Shown here: positions 1 through 8,701 of the stretch, one piece after another
How positions within the stretch are numbered: the stretch's first letter is position 1
How the letters are laid out: each line of letters begins with the position of its first letter
Assembly (NCBI RefSeq): GCF_029626145.1
Contig: NZ_JARUBJ010000002.1
Location: forward strand, 1,270,501-1,334,500
DNA from: Micromonospora sp. WMMD961
GTDB taxonomy: Bacteria > Actinomycetota > Actinomycetes > Mycobacteriales > Micromonosporaceae
Reading direction: 5' to 3'
DNA: 64,000 nucleotides
The notes under the pieces: model-generated
Told to the model about the DNA's origin: nothing
The model's input: the letters and a program-made list of their open reading frames with translations, nothing else
Database searches by the model: none
Program-made: the position numbers and the translations under genes

Positions 1-1
1 G

Positions 2-1156
2 TCCACCATCGCCACCCCGCCGGAGGAACGGCACCCGGTGCTCACCTTCGTGGGCGCGCAGGACGACCGGCAGGTGGCCGCGTCCATCCACCGCGAGTTG
101 CTCCGCGACGGGCAGGTCTTCTACCTGCACAACCGGGTCGAGTCGATCGACCGGGCGGCACGGCGACTGCGGGAGCTGGTGCCCGAGGCGCGGGTCGCGG
201 TGGCGCACGGCCAGATGGGCGAGGACGCCCTGGAGAAGGTGATGGTCGGCTTCTGGGAGAAGGAGTTCGACGTCCTGGTCTGCACCACGATCGTCGAGTC
301 GGGCATCGACATCCCGAACGCCAACACGTTGATCGTGGAGCGGGCCGACCTGCTCGGCCTGGCGCAGCTGCACCAGATCCGGGGCCGGGTCGGCCGGGGC
401 CGGGAGCGGGCGTACGCCTACTTCCTCTACCCGCCGGAGAAGCCGCTCACCGAGCACGCCCACGAGCGGTTGGCCACCATCGCCCAGCACACCGAGCTGG
501 GCGCCGGCATGTACGTGGCGATGAAGGACCTGGAGATCCGGGGTGCCGGCAACCTGCTCGGCGGCGAGCAGTCCGGGCACATCGAGGGCGTCGGCTTCGA
601 CCTGTACGTGCGGATGGTCGGCGAGGCGGTCTCCGCGTTCAAGGGCGAGCGGCCGGAGGAGGACGTCGATGTCAAGATCGATCTGCCTGTCGACGCGCAC
701 CTGCCGCACGACTACGTGAGTGTGGAGCGGCTGCGCCTGGAGATGTACCGCAAGCTCGCCGAGGCCCGCGACGAGGAGCGGTTGGGCGAGGTGGTCGCCG
801 AGATGACCGACCGGTACGGCGAGCCTCCGGCCCCGGTGCAGAACCTGGTGGAGGTGGCCCGGTTCCGCCTGCTGGCCCGTCGCTACGGCCTGACCGACGT
901 GTCCATGCAGGGCAAGCACGTCCGGTTCGGCCCGCTGCCGCTGCCGGATTCGAAGCAGTTGCGGCTCAAGCGCTACCACCCGGACGCCGTCTACAAGCAG
1001 GCCACGGACCAGGTCAGCGTGCCCCGGCCGACCACCCGCCGGATCGGCGGCGAGCCGTTGCGCGACCAGGCGCTGTTGCAGTGGTGCGCCCAGTTGCTCT
1101 CCGATGTGCTCGGTGCCCCCGCGCCCGCAGTGGCGGCCGCCGGGGCGTCGGCCTGA
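2..1156 (+). CDS. mfd: Transcription-repair coupling factor Mfd, 3' part (5' end outside window)
   Basis: Mfd is the ATP-driven translocase that removes stalled RNA polymerase from damaged DNA and recruits UvrA. The frame is open from base 2, and only the last 384 residues are visible. They hold the second RecA-like lobe: a HNRVESID segment, then TTIVESGIDIPNANTLIVER and HQIRGRVGRGRERAYAY, which are helicase motifs V and VI as found in Mfd/RecG. The C-terminal TRCF regulatory domain follows (roughly the last 200 residues). The walker motifs and UvrB-like N-terminus lie upstream of the window. A 17-bp hairpin follows the stop. Gene order mfd - lipoprotein - mazG - eno - DivIC - DUF501 - ppx resembles M. 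tuberculosis Rv1020-Rv1026. Confidence 0.96.
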   Translation, partial: STIATPPEERHPVLTFVGAQDDRQVAASIHRELLRDGQVFYLHNRVESIDRAARRLRELVPEARVAVAHGQMGEDALEKVMVGFWEKEFDVLVCTTIVESGIDIPNANTLIVERADLLGLAQLHQIRGRVGRGRERAYAYFLYPPEKPLTEHAHERLATIAQHTELGAGMYVAMKDLEIRGAGNLLGGEQSGHIEGVGFDLYVRMVGEAVSAFKGERPEEDVDVKIDLPVDAHLPHDYVSVERLRLEMYRKLAEARDEERLGEVVAEMTDRYGEPPAPVQNLVEVARFRLLARRYGLTDVSMQGKHVRFGPLPLPDSKQLRLKRYHPDAVYKQATDQVSVPRPTTRRIGGEPLRDQALLQWCAQLLSDVLGAPAPAVAAAGASA

Positions 1157-1216
1157 GCGGGACGGCCTGAGCCTGAGCCTGACAGCGTCGGCCTGAGCCG
1201 GAGCCGGACGGCTCAC

Positions 1217-1261
1217 CGACCAGGACGGTGCCCGGTCGCGCCGCGGGCATCGTCCTGGTCG
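1217..1261 (+). terminator. Likely intrinsic-type hairpin after mfd
   Basis: Arms 1218-1234 and 1244-1260 form a 17-bp stem (one G-T wobble) with a 9-base loop; 1217/1261 can extend it. No T-tract follows, as is usual for actinomycete terminators. The rest of the 177-bp gap (1157-1333) holds short GCCTGA tandem repeats just after the mfd stop and no gene that I can see. Confidence 0.7.
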
Positions 1262-1333
1262 CGCCGGCGCGCGAGGGGCGCGGGCGGTGGGGGGCGTCAC
1301 AGCGACGTGGCCTGCCGTGAGAGAGTGACCGTC

Positions 1334-2086
1334 ATGCGTGCTCGCCGTCGTGTCGCCGTCGCCAGCGTGGCGGTCGGTCTCATCGCCCTCTCCGGTTGTC
1401 GTGCCGAGCCCGGCATCGCCGCCTACATCGGTGACCACCGCATCACCGATGAGCGGGTCGCCGCCGTGCTGAAGGACCTGCGCGACAAGAACCCGGAGTC
1501 GCCCGCCGCGAGCCAACCCGGCCAGGCGGCGCCGAAGCCGGCCGGCCCGGCCGAGGTGGCCAGCGTGCTGGTGCTGGGCGAGGTGTGCAAGCAGGTCTCC
1601 GCCGAGAAGAACTACCAGCCGCGTGGCCAGGTGGCTTCCGACCAGGTCGCCCAGGCGCTCCAGCTGACGGCTGACACGGAGTACGTGCAGCAGGTGTCCG
1701 CCCTCTACACCTGCCTGTCCGGGGTGCCCTCCGAGTCGGTCGCGCCGACCGAGCAGGAGATGAAGACCCTGATCGCGGTCGGCCGCGAGGCGGGCCAGAT
1801 CCCCGCCGCCACGAGCGACGAGGAGGCCGCCCGCCAGCTCGACGGCGACCAGTTGCGTGGTGCGCTGGCCACCCGGCGGTCGCTGGTCGAGGCGGTCGAG
1901 CGCTACGACGTCACGGTCAGCCCCCGGTACCGCCCGTTGGAGTTCCCGGTGCTCAGCTTCCCCGGCGACATTCCCGCCGTCAGCGTGCCGCTCGGTGAGC
2001 CGGGCTCCGACATGGTCACCGACATCTCCACCCCGGAGTCGGCCGAGTCCCCCGCCACTCCCGACGCTGAGGGCACGGCCAGCTGA
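1334..2086 (+). CDS. Lipoprotein, SurA N-terminal-like
   Basis: A 250-residue exported lipoprotein. The ATG at 1334 is preferred over an in-frame upstream GTG at 1307, because it gives a clean signal peptide: basic MRARRR, a hydrophobic core, and lipobox LSGC with the acylated cysteine at residue 22. The mature part opens with an IAAYIGDHRITDERV segment, which resembles the N-terminal helix region of SurA/PrsA-type chaperones. I see no PPIase domain. The C-terminal tail is rich in Ser, Pro and Glu. It ends 2 bases before mazG, so the two are co-transcribed. In M. tuberculosis a lipoprotein (LpqU) also sits near mazG and eno, but I would not claim orthology. Function unknown; periplasmic folding is a guess. 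Confidence 0.8.
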   Translation: MRARRRVAVASVAVGLIALSGCRAEPGIAAYIGDHRITDERVAAVLKDLRDKNPESPAASQPGQAAPKPAGPAEVASVLVLGEVCKQVSAEKNYQPRGQVASDQVAQALQLTADTEYVQQVSALYTCLSGVPSESVAPTEQEMKTLIAVGREAGQIPAATSDEEAARQLDGDQLRGALATRRSLVEAVERYDVTVSPRYRPLEFPVLSFPGDIPAVSVPLGEPGSDMVTDISTPESAESPATPDAEGTAS

Positions 2087-2088
2087 AC

Positions 2089-3075
2089 ATGACGGCACGG
2101 ATCGTCCTGCTGGTCACCTCGCCCCGGCTGCCGGCCGGCCTGCTGACGGCGGCGGCCTGGGACGTCGTACGCCAGCACCCGGTGTTGACCGGCGCGGAGA
2201 GCGAGTTGGCCACGGCGGTGCGCCAGGCGGGCGCCGAGGTCGTCGTGGTGGACGGCCCGGCGACGCAGCGCCTGCTGGACACCGTGGCGGCGCACGGCAC
2301 GGCGGTCTGGTTGGCCGGCCCGGCCGGCGACGAGGCTCTTGCCCGGGAGCTGGGTCTGCGCCTGGCCCGGGAGCCGGGGCTGGCCGAGATGGAACTGATG
2401 TACGGCTCGTGGGACCCGCCGGGCGCGCGTCTGCTCGATGCGGTGGCCGTGCTGGACCGGTTGGCCTCGCCGGGTGGCGACCCGTGGAAGCGCGCGCAGA
2501 CGCACCGCAGCCTCGCCGGTTACCTGCTGGAGGAGAGCTACGAGGCGTACGACGCGATCGACGCCGACGACACCGACGCGTTGCGTGAGGAGTTGGGCGA
2601 CGTCCTCCTGCAGGTGGTGTTGCACGCGCGGCTCGCCGAGGAGTTGCCTGAGGGTGAGCGGTGGAACATCGACGACGTGGCCGGTGGCCTGGTCGACAAG
2701 ATGATCCGGCGAAATCCGCACGTCTTCGCCGGTGCGGAGGTGGGCACGCTGGAGGAGATCACCGCGAACTGGGAGCGGATCAAGCGCGCCGAGAAGGCCC
2801 GGAAGTCGGTGCTGGACGGCGTCGCGGTGAGCCAGCCCGCCCTCGCCCTGGCCACCCAGATCCTGGACCGTGCGGCCCGGGCCGGCCTGGGTGTGCCACC
2901 CCCACTGTCGGACACCCAGGTGGACGCCGAGGCGAGACTGGGCGCGAGCCTCCTGGCGACGGTGGCCGCGGCCCGAGAGGCGGGCATCAACCCGGAGGCG
3001 GCCCTGCGCCGCACCACCCTCGCCTACGCCGAAGCCGTCCGCGCCGCCGAACCCCCACCCGCAGACCCGCGTTGA
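2089..3075 (+). CDS. mazG: Nucleoside triphosphate pyrophosphohydrolase MazG
   Basis: House-cleaning enzyme that hydrolyses (d)NTPs to NMPs and PPi, limiting the effect of damaged nucleotides. At 328 residues it is close to the mycobacterial MazG length. The MazG domain starts around residue 130: the Mg-binding EExxE pattern is in LLEESYEAYDAI, followed by the second acidic cluster REELGDVLLQVVLHARLAEE. The first ~120 residues are a Rossmann-like segment typical of actinobacterial MazG. The ATG lies 2 bases after the lipoprotein stop. The stop codon lies at the start of an inverted repeat (3074-3130) that probably ends the transcript. Confidence 0.92.
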   Translation: MTARIVLLVTSPRLPAGLLTAAAWDVVRQHPVLTGAESELATAVRQAGAEVVVVDGPATQRLLDTVAAHGTAVWLAGPAGDEALARELGLRLAREPGLAEMELMYGSWDPPGARLLDAVAVLDRLASPGGDPWKRAQTHRSLAGYLLEESYEAYDAIDADDTDALREELGDVLLQVVLHARLAEELPEGERWNIDDVAGGLVDKMIRRNPHVFAGAEVGTLEEITANWERIKRAEKARKSVLDGVAVSQPALALATQILDRAARAGLGVPPPLSDTQVDAEARLGASLLATVAAAREAGINPEAALRRTTLAYAEAVRAAEPPPADPR

Positions 3076-3130
3076 TGATGAAGTTGCAGACCCGGCACGC
3101 CGGGAGGTCGACGGCAACAACTTCATGATC
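3074..3130 (+). repeat. Inverted repeat after mazG, GATCATGAAGTTG family
   Basis: Arms 3074-3086 and 3118-3130 are 13 bp with one mismatch; the left arm overlaps the mazG stop codon. Arm sequence and placement are shared with elements at 30825-30895 and 48265-48338, so this looks like one member of a dispersed hairpin family and may act as a terminator. Confidence 0.7.
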
Positions 3131-3184
3131 GACGGAACGGGCGTAACCGGCGGCATCGTCGGGGGTGCTCGGTAGGGTGGGCCG

Positions 3185-4804
3185 GTGGAAGCGTTTGGAG
3201 TGCTGGCCGAGCGGGTCGTCGAGGCGTTGCTGGAGTCCCGGCCGGGGGTTGCCACCTCGGCGGGGGATCACCGGTTCGACGATCGGCTCCCTGATCTGTC
3301 CGCCGATGCGCTCGCTGGCGACCGGGAGATGCTCTCCGACGCGGCCAACGCGCTGTCCGAACTGGACCCGGACTCGCTCGACGTGGACGAGCAGGTCGAC
3401 CACGCGTTGCTCACCTCCTTCGTGGACCGGGAGCTGTTCGAGCTGACCGAGATCCGGTCGCACGAGTGGGATCCGCTGCGGCACAACCCCGGCCCGCTCC
3501 TGCACGCGCTGCTGGCCCGCCCGTACGCCCCGGCGGAGGTGCGACTGACCCAACTGGCCGGTCGGCTCGCCGCCGTACCGGACGCCCTCGCCACCGCCCG
3601 CGCGACGTTGCGCGACATGCCGCGGATCCACGCGGAGACGGCGGTCGGGCAGTTCGCCGGCACGGCCGCGCTGATCCGCGACGAGCTGCCGCCGCTGCTC
3701 GCCCAGGCGCCGAGCGCCCTCGACCGGGTCGAGCCGGCCGCCACCGCGGCGATCGCCGCGATCGAGGAGTTCGTCGCGTGGCTGCGCGCCGGCCTGGCCG
3801 CCGACGCCGGCCCCGGCCGCGACCCCCGGCTGGGCCGCCGCCGCTGGGAGGCCCGGCTCTGGCACACCTTGGACACCGAGTTGGGCGCCGCCGAGATCCA
3901 GCGCCGCGCCTGGGCCAACCTGGACCGGGTCACCGCGGAGATCCGCGAGGCGGCCGTCGAGCTGGTCGGTGGCCCGGCCGGCGACGCGGCGGTACGCCGG
4001 GCACTGGACCTGCTCGCCGCCGAGCACCCGGACGACGCCACCATCGTGGAACTGGCCGGGGTGACCCTGGACGAGACGACCGACTTCGTCCGCGCGCACG
4101 ACCTGGTCACCCTGGTCGACGACCGGTGCGTGATCCAGGAGATGCCGGAGTTCGCCCGGGGTGTCGCGGTGGCCTACTGCGACGCGCCCGGCCCGCTGGA
4201 AACCGCGGCCGTGCCGACCTTCTACTGCATCGCGCCCACCCCGGCGGACTGGCCGGCGCAGCGGGTCGAGTCGTTCTACCGCGAATACAACGACCACATG
4301 ATCCGCAACCTGACCGTGCACGAGGCGATGCCGGGGCACTTCCTCCAGCTCGCCCACGCCCGCCGCTACGTCGGTGGCACCCGGGTCCGGGCGCTGGCCG
4401 AGTCCGGCCCGTTCATCGAGGGCTGGGCGGTCTACGCGGAGGAGTTGATGACGGGCCTCGGCTTCGGGGGCCTGCCGGTGCGGTTGCAGCAGCTCAAGAT
4501 GCAGCTCCGGATGACCATCAACGCGCTGCTCGACCAGTTGGTGCACGCCGAGGACCTGCCCGAGGCCGAGGCGATGGCGTTGATGACCGGGCGCGGCTTC
4601 CAGGAGGAGGGCGAGGCGGCCGGCAAGTGGCGTCGGGCGTTGCTGACCTCCACCCAGCTCTCCACCTACTTCGTCGGGTACAGCGAGGTCGCCGAGATCG
4701 CCGCCGCCCGACCGGACGCGGTGTCGGTGCGCGACTGGCACGACGCGATGCTCTCGCACGACTGCCCGCCCCCGCGCCACCTGCGTACCCTGCTCGGGAT
4801 CTGA
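3185..4804 (+). CDS. DUF885 family protein, putative zinc metallohydrolase
   Basis: A 539-residue cytoplasmic protein of the DUF885 family. The family is helical and metallopeptidase-like, and substrates are mostly undefined. The diagnostic motif TVHEAMPGHFLQLAHARR lies near residue 380 (HExxPGH, zinc-binding His/Glu), followed by an ESGPFIEGWAVYAEELM segment whose glutamates would complete the site. Length is normal for the family. The start is GTG 3185. There is no Shine-Dalgarno, but a TAGGGT -10 box (3173-3178) ends 6 bases upstream, so the mRNA is probably leaderless. It is convergent with nudC, only 19 bp apart. Peptidase activity is inferred, not shown. Confidence 0.85.
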   Translation: MEAFGVLAERVVEALLESRPGVATSAGDHRFDDRLPDLSADALAGDREMLSDAANALSELDPDSLDVDEQVDHALLTSFVDRELFELTEIRSHEWDPLRHNPGPLLHALLARPYAPAEVRLTQLAGRLAAVPDALATARATLRDMPRIHAETAVGQFAGTAALIRDELPPLLAQAPSALDRVEPAATAAIAAIEEFVAWLRAGLAADAGPGRDPRLGRRRWEARLWHTLDTELGAAEIQRRAWANLDRVTAEIREAAVELVGGPAGDAAVRRALDLLAAEHPDDATIVELAGVTLDETTDFVRAHDLVTLVDDRCVIQEMPEFARGVAVAYCDAPGPLETAAVPTFYCIAPTPADWPAQRVESFYREYNDHMIRNLTVHEAMPGHFLQLAHARRYVGGTRVRALAESGPFIEGWAVYAEELMTGLGFGGLPVRLQQLKMQLRMTINALLDQLVHAEDLPEAEAMALMTGRGFQEEGEAAGKWRRALLTSTQLSTYFVGYSEVAEIAAARPDAVSVRDWHDAMLSHDCPPPRHLRTLLGI

Positions 4805-4823
4805 GAGGGCGGCCGCGCGGGGT

Positions 4824-5705
4824 TCAGCGGCGCGCGGCGGTCGCCGTCGCGTCGATCAGCCAGCGCGAGATGGAGTACGCGGGCGGCAGTTCCGCCGGCA
4901 GCGCATCCACGCCGAACCACCGAGCCTCGGTCAGCTCCCGGCCGTCGACCACCGGCTCGGCGTGCGGGTCGGCGGCACGGGCGGTGAAGCCGGCGAGCAG
5001 CACCCCGGGGCCGGAGATCGCCCACGGCTGGCTGCCGAAGTACGCCAGCCGGTCGACGGACAACCCGACCTCCTCGCCGACCTCCCGGTGCACCGCCGCC
5101 TCCAGGGTCTCGCCGGCCTCGACGAAGCCGGCCACGAGTGCCCACAGCCCGGTCGGTCCGGTGGAGTGTCGGACCAGCAGCAGCTCGTCGGCACGACCGG
5201 CCGGTCCGGGTCGGGTGATCGCCACCAACACCGCGGCGGAGAGCTGCATCGGGACGTACAGGCCGCAGTCCGGGCACCGCCGGGCCGTCTCGCCCGGCTT
5301 GTCGGTCAGCTCGGCTCGGCAGGCGCCACACCAACGGTGGGTACGCCGCCACGTGACCACGGCCAACGCCCGGCCGGCGAGCGTGGCGTGCGGCTCCGGC
5401 ACCTCGGCGGCGAGCGACGCCCAGCCCCGGGCCCGGCCGGGGAGCACATCGGCGGTGGGCAGGTCGGTCGCCCAGGCGGGCACCCCGTCGAGGGTGCCCA
5501 GCGGCACCCAGTCGGTGTCGGCGGGCAGGTCGGCGACGCGCAGTGGTCGGCCGTCGACGTCGGTCAACAGCTTCGCGCCGGTGACCGGTAGCGCCAGGTC
5601 ACCGGCGGCGGGCAGCCGCCCCCGCTCGGCCCCGGGCTGAAAACCGACGGGTCGTGCCGCGGACGCGGGGTCGTCCAACCCGGCAGCGGGGGCCGGGCCG
5701 GTCAC
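4824..5705 (-). CDS. nudC: NAD(+)/NADH diphosphatase NudC
   Basis: Nudix hydrolase that cleaves NAD(H) to NMN(H) and AMP; members can also remove NAD caps from RNA. In 293 residues it has all marks of the NudC subfamily: a zinc ribbon with C126, C129, C144 and C147 (CGAC...CPDC), a Nudix box at about residues 193-215 (GFVEAG...REVGEEVG, matching GX5EX7REUXEEXGU), and the SQPW motif at 225-228 that selects for NAD. The GTG start overlaps the stop of the upstream lipoprotein gene (GTGA), so the two are translationally coupled. A link between a cytoplasmic nucleotide hydrolase and a lipoprotein is not an obvious functional pairing. Confidence 0.93.
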   Translation of the reverse strand: MTGPAPAAGLDDPASAARPVGFQPGAERGRLPAAGDLALPVTGAKLLTDVDGRPLRVADLPADTDWVPLGTLDGVPAWATDLPTADVLPGRARGWASLAAEVPEPHATLAGRALAVVTWRRTHRWCGACRAELTDKPGETARRCPDCGLYVPMQLSAAVLVAITRPGPAGRADELLLVRHSTGPTGLWALVAGFVEAGETLEAAVHREVGEEVGLSVDRLAYFGSQPWAISGPGVLLAGFTARAADPHAEPVVDGRELTEARWFGVDALPAELPPAYSISRWLIDATATAARR

Positions 5706-6394
5706 GACCCTCCCGGGCGGCTGTCCACGACACCGGCGCCGGCCGGCGGGTCGAACGCGCCCTTGTCCACGGTCGCCGAGTAGCGGCTCAGCGCCAGCTC
5801 CATCGGTTTGCCGTCGACCGGTCCGGTGAAGCTGCCGAGCACGCCCTCCGTGGTGACGCAGGCGGTGAAGTCACCGGAGGAGCTCTGCACCTCCACACAG
5901 GCGGCGTGGTGTCCGGCGATGGTGGTGTCGCTCTGCTTGACGACCGCCTGCGGGTCGAGGGCGGCGGCGGTGAGCAGCCCGACCACCACCGGCGGTGTGA
6001 CCAGCCCCTGCTGCTTGGCCTCCCCGAAGAGAGTCACGGTGGGCTTGCTGCCCGGGGTGGGCGGGGTGGCGAGGGTGCACTCCGGCCGGGCGCCGGTCGT
6101 CGTGCACCGGGTGATCGCCTCCGGGGTGACGGTGAGTCGCCCACCCGGGTAGATGTACGTGGAGCGGGCCGGGTCCTGCGCCTGCACGATCGCGGCGCTC
6201 TGGCCGCCGGGCAGCTGGTAGTCGGCCGAGTAGGTCAACTCCAACGCCCGGTCGAGTCGGGCGGCGAGGTCGTTGACGAGTTCCGAGCGGCCCATGGCCA
6301 CTCCGGCGTCCTCGAATGTCTGACAGCCAGTGACCGTGAGCGACGCGATGACCGACACGGCGAGCATGCGGAGGGTGGTCGAGGCGGCGGGCAT
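5702..6394 (-). CDS. Secreted lipoprotein, function unknown
   Basis: A 230-residue lipoprotein. The ATG at 6394 starts MPAASTTLRMLAVSVIASLTVTGC, with lipobox VTGC and the modified cysteine at residue 24. Starting further upstream would add about 55 residues without signal-peptide character. The mature domain has scattered cysteines (CTTTGARPEC, AACVEV, FTACVTT) that could form disulfides, and it ends in a Gly/Pro-rich tail. I recognise no catalytic motif. It is the upstream gene of a two-gene unit with nudC (4-bp overlap) and diverges from eno across 213 bp. Confidence 0.8.
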   Translation of the reverse strand: MPAASTTLRMLAVSVIASLTVTGCQTFEDAGVAMGRSELVNDLAARLDRALELTYSADYQLPGGQSAAIVQAQDPARSTYIYPGGRLTVTPEAITRCTTTGARPECTLATPPTPGSKPTVTLFGEAKQQGLVTPPVVVGLLTAAALDPQAVVKQSDTTIAGHHAACVEVQSSSGDFTACVTTEGVLGSFTGPVDGKPMELALSRYSATVDKGAFDPPAGAGVVDSRPGGS

Positions 6395-6527
6395 GCCGAC
6401 CAGCCTGGTGGATCTGGTCCGTGCAGCGCAAACCCGTTGCCGGTTGACGCCCGGAAATCCGGGAATGTCCGTCAGTGCGGGGCGACTCGGGTGCGCGGGC
6501 GACGCCGTGCCCTTTCCCGTGGCCCGA

Positions 6528-6533
6528 TACGCT
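6528..6533 (+). promoter_or_regulatory. Possible -10 box for eno
   Basis: TACGCT fits the actinobacterial TANNNT -10 pattern and would give a leader of about 65-70 bases before the eno start at 6608. I see no convincing -35, so this is tentative. The remainder of the 6395-6607 gap shows no gene. Confidence 0.3.
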
Positions 6534-6607
6534 GCGTTCAACACCTGCCTCAGCCGCACCGTCGCGGCCCACCCACGGACCGGATCACAACAACGAGGAG
6601 CGACTCA

Positions 6608-7891
6608 GTGGCAACCATCGAGGGAATCGTCGCCCGGGAGATTCTCGACTCGCGGGGCAACCCCACGGTCGAGGTCGAGGTCGGCCTGGACGACGGCACG
6701 GTGGCTCGCGCCGCGGTGCCCTCCGGCGCCTCCACCGGCGCGTTCGAGGCGATCGAGCTGCGCGACGGTGACGCCGACCGCTACCAGGGCAAGGGCGTGG
6801 AGAAGGCGGTCTCCAACGTCGAGGACAAGATCGTCGACCAGATCATCGGGTACGAGGCCAGCGAGCAGCGGCTCATCGACCAGAAGATGCTCGACATCGA
6901 CGGCACCGACAGCAAGTCGGAGCTGGGCGCGAACGCCATCCTGGGGGTCTCCCTGGCGGTGGCGAAGGCCGCTGCCGGCAGCGCCGAGCTGAGCCTCTTC
7001 CGCTACCTGGGCGGCCCGAACGCGCACCTCCTGCCGGTGCCGATGATGAACATCCTCAACGGCGGCGCGCACGCCGACTCGAACGTCGACATCCAGGAGT
7101 TCATGATCGCGCCGATCGGCGCGCCCACCTTCCGGGAGGCGCTGCGCTCGGGCGCGGAGGTCTACCACGCGCTCAAGTCGGTGCTGAAGAAGAAGGGCCT
7201 GTCGACGGGCCTCGGTGACGAGGGCGGCTTCGCACCGAACCTGCCGACGAACGCGGCGGCCCTGGACCTGATCGCCGAGGCGGTCGAGAAGGCCGGCTAC
7301 CGGCTCGGCACCGACATCGTGTTCGCGCTCGACGTGGCGGCCACCGAGTTCTTCGACAACGGCACCTACACCTTCGAGGGTGCCGCGAAGTCGGCCGAGG
7401 ACATGAGCACGTACTACACCAAGCTGGCCGACGAGTACCCGATCGTGTCGATCGAGGACCCGCTGGCCGAGGACGACTGGAGCGGCTGGCAGACGCTGAC
7501 CGCCTCGATCGGCGACCGGGTGCAGATCGTCGGCGACGACCTGTTCGTCACCAACCCGCAGCGCATCGCCCGTGGCATCGCGGAGAAGTCCGCGAACGCG
7601 GTCCTGGTCAAGGTCAACCAGATCGGCTCGCTGACCGAGACCCTGGACGCGGTGGACCTGGCCCACCGGGCCGGCTTCAAGTGCATGATGAGCCACCGCT
7701 CCGGCGAGACCGAGGACACCACCATCGCCGACCTGGCGGTCGCCACCGGTTGTGGCCAGATCAAGACCGGTGCGCCGGCCCGTTCGGACCGCGTCGCCAA
7801 GTACAACCAGCTGCTCCGGATCGAGGAGGAGCTGGCCGACGCGGCGCGCTACGCGGGTGCCGGCGCGTTCCCGCGCTACCGTTCGGCCTGA
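6608..7891 (+). CDS. eno: Enolase
   Basis: Glycolytic enzyme interconverting 2-phosphoglycerate and phosphoenolpyruvate. 427 residues, the standard bacterial length, with all family signatures: the N-terminal EILDSRGNPTVEVEV, the GLGDEGGFAPN loop, ALDVAATEF and SIEDPLAEDDW for metal binding, the catalytic-lysine signature VLVKVNQIGSLTET, and SHRSGETEDT near the C-terminus. GTG 6608 is the real start. It follows an AACGAGGAG ribosome-binding site and begins MATIEGIVAREILDSRGNP; the frame runs open far upstream, but that part overlaps the divergent lipoprotein gene. A strong hairpin follows. The next gene encodes the septum protein DivIC/FtsB-like, as in other actinobacteria. Confidence 0.98.
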   Translation: MATIEGIVAREILDSRGNPTVEVEVGLDDGTVARAAVPSGASTGAFEAIELRDGDADRYQGKGVEKAVSNVEDKIVDQIIGYEASEQRLIDQKMLDIDGTDSKSELGANAILGVSLAVAKAAAGSAELSLFRYLGGPNAHLLPVPMMNILNGGAHADSNVDIQEFMIAPIGAPTFREALRSGAEVYHALKSVLKKKGLSTGLGDEGGFAPNLPTNAAALDLIAEAVEKAGYRLGTDIVFALDVAATEFFDNGTYTFEGAAKSAEDMSTYYTKLADEYPIVSIEDPLAEDDWSGWQTLTASIGDRVQIVGDDLFVTNPQRIARGIAEKSANAVLVKVNQIGSLTETLDAVDLAHRAGFKCMMSHRSGETEDTTIADLAVATGCGQIKTGAPARSDRVAKYNQLLRIEEELADAARYAGAGAFPRYRSA

Positions 7892-7899
7892 GACGCTGC

Positions 7900-7926
7900 C
7901 GGGAAGCCCCACCGCGGGGCTTCCCG
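7900..7926 (+). terminator. Hairpin terminator after eno
   Basis: A perfect 11-bp stem (7900-7910 with 7916-7926) and a 5-base loop, starting 8 bases after the eno stop. No U-tract. Confidence 0.85.
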
Positions 7927-7969
7927 ACAAACTCCGTAACGCACGAAGCCTCGGGGGAGGGGTGTGACG

Positions 7970-8608
7970 ATGCAGCAGCGCCGCACACCGGGTGGTCAGC
8001 GTCCCGCCCGCCGGCCGGGTCAGTCCGGTCGGCCGGGCGCCGGCCGCTCCACGCGGGGATCGGTGCGGGAGGCCGGCGTACGCGCCGAACCCCGTGCCGC
8101 CGCTGGTCGGGCTCCGGGTGCCGCCCGGGGCGCCGAGGGTGTGCGCTCGGCGAATCGTCCGGCCGCCGCTCGGCGTACCGCCGCCGGTGGGTCCGTCAAG
8201 CGGCTCGCCGCACCCCACCCCGGTCGTTTCACCGGTCGGGCCACCGTGCTGTTCGCGGTCCTGATCGCGCTCGCGCTGGCCTACACGTACCCGGTCCGTG
8301 TCTACCTGGACCAGCAGGCCGACATCGAGCGGATGGAGGCGGCCCAGGCGGCGCAGGAGGCGGAGATCGCCAAGCTCACCGCCGAGGCGGCCAACTGGAA
8401 GGATCCGGCGTACATCAAGACCCAGGCTCGGGAGCGGTTCTTCATGGGCGAGCCGGGCGAGAAGATGATGGTGGTGCTGTACGACCCGGACGGCGCGGCC
8501 CGGGACGCCGGGAAGTCCGGTTCGACACCTCCGGCTGGGCCGACCACCTGGTACGACACGCTCTGGTCGAGCGTGCGGGCAGCCGACAGCCAGCAGCCGG
8601 GCAAGTGA
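7970..8608 (+). CDS. DivIC/FtsB-like septum formation initiator protein
   Basis: Bitopic membrane protein of the divisome (DivIC/FtsB family), which joins FtsL and FtsQ at the septum. 212 residues: a long basic, Arg/Ala/Gly-rich cytoplasmic N-terminus (residues 1-80), one membrane helix (ATVLFAVLIALALAYTYPV), then a coiled coil (QQADIERMEAAQAAQEAEIA) and the conserved YIKTQARERFFMGEPGE segment. ATG 7970 is preferred to GTG 7964, because the GGGGGAGG site at 7953-7960 is then 9 bases away rather than 3. It sits between eno and DUF501, as in Rv1023-Rv1025. Two AAGGAAGGGGCCCTT-type palindromes follow. Confidence 0.9.
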   Translation: MQQRRTPGGQRPARRPGQSGRPGAGRSTRGSVREAGVRAEPRAAAGRAPGAARGAEGVRSANRPAAARRTAAGGSVKRLAAPHPGRFTGRATVLFAVLIALALAYTYPVRVYLDQQADIERMEAAQAAQEAEIAKLTAEAANWKDPAYIKTQARERFFMGEPGEKMMVVLYDPDGAARDAGKSGSTPPAGPTTWYDTLWSSVRAADSQQPGK

Positions 8609-8620
8609 ACCACCCCGAGT

Positions 8621-8677
8621 GTTAGGAAGGGCCCCTTCCTATACCGCAGGCGTTAACAAGGGCCCCTTCCTTATCGG
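8621..8677. repeat. Two adjacent GGGCCC palindromes, AAGGAAGGGGCCCTT family
   Basis: Palindromes at 8624-8640 and about 8658-8673 lie back to back between two plus-strand genes. Each folds alone, and the outer arms can also pair (two mismatches over 16 bp). Same family as 21237-21285 and 63337-63395. Likely a terminator or mRNA-stabilising element. Confidence 0.75.
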
Positions 8678-8701
8678 CCGACCAGCACGACTGGAGTATC
8701 T

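Noticed and set aside
3466..5640. A 724-codon open plus-strand frame
   Set aside because: It lies across DUF885 and nudC in another frame, with Arg/Ala/Pro-rich low-complexity translation. High-GC frame shadow.
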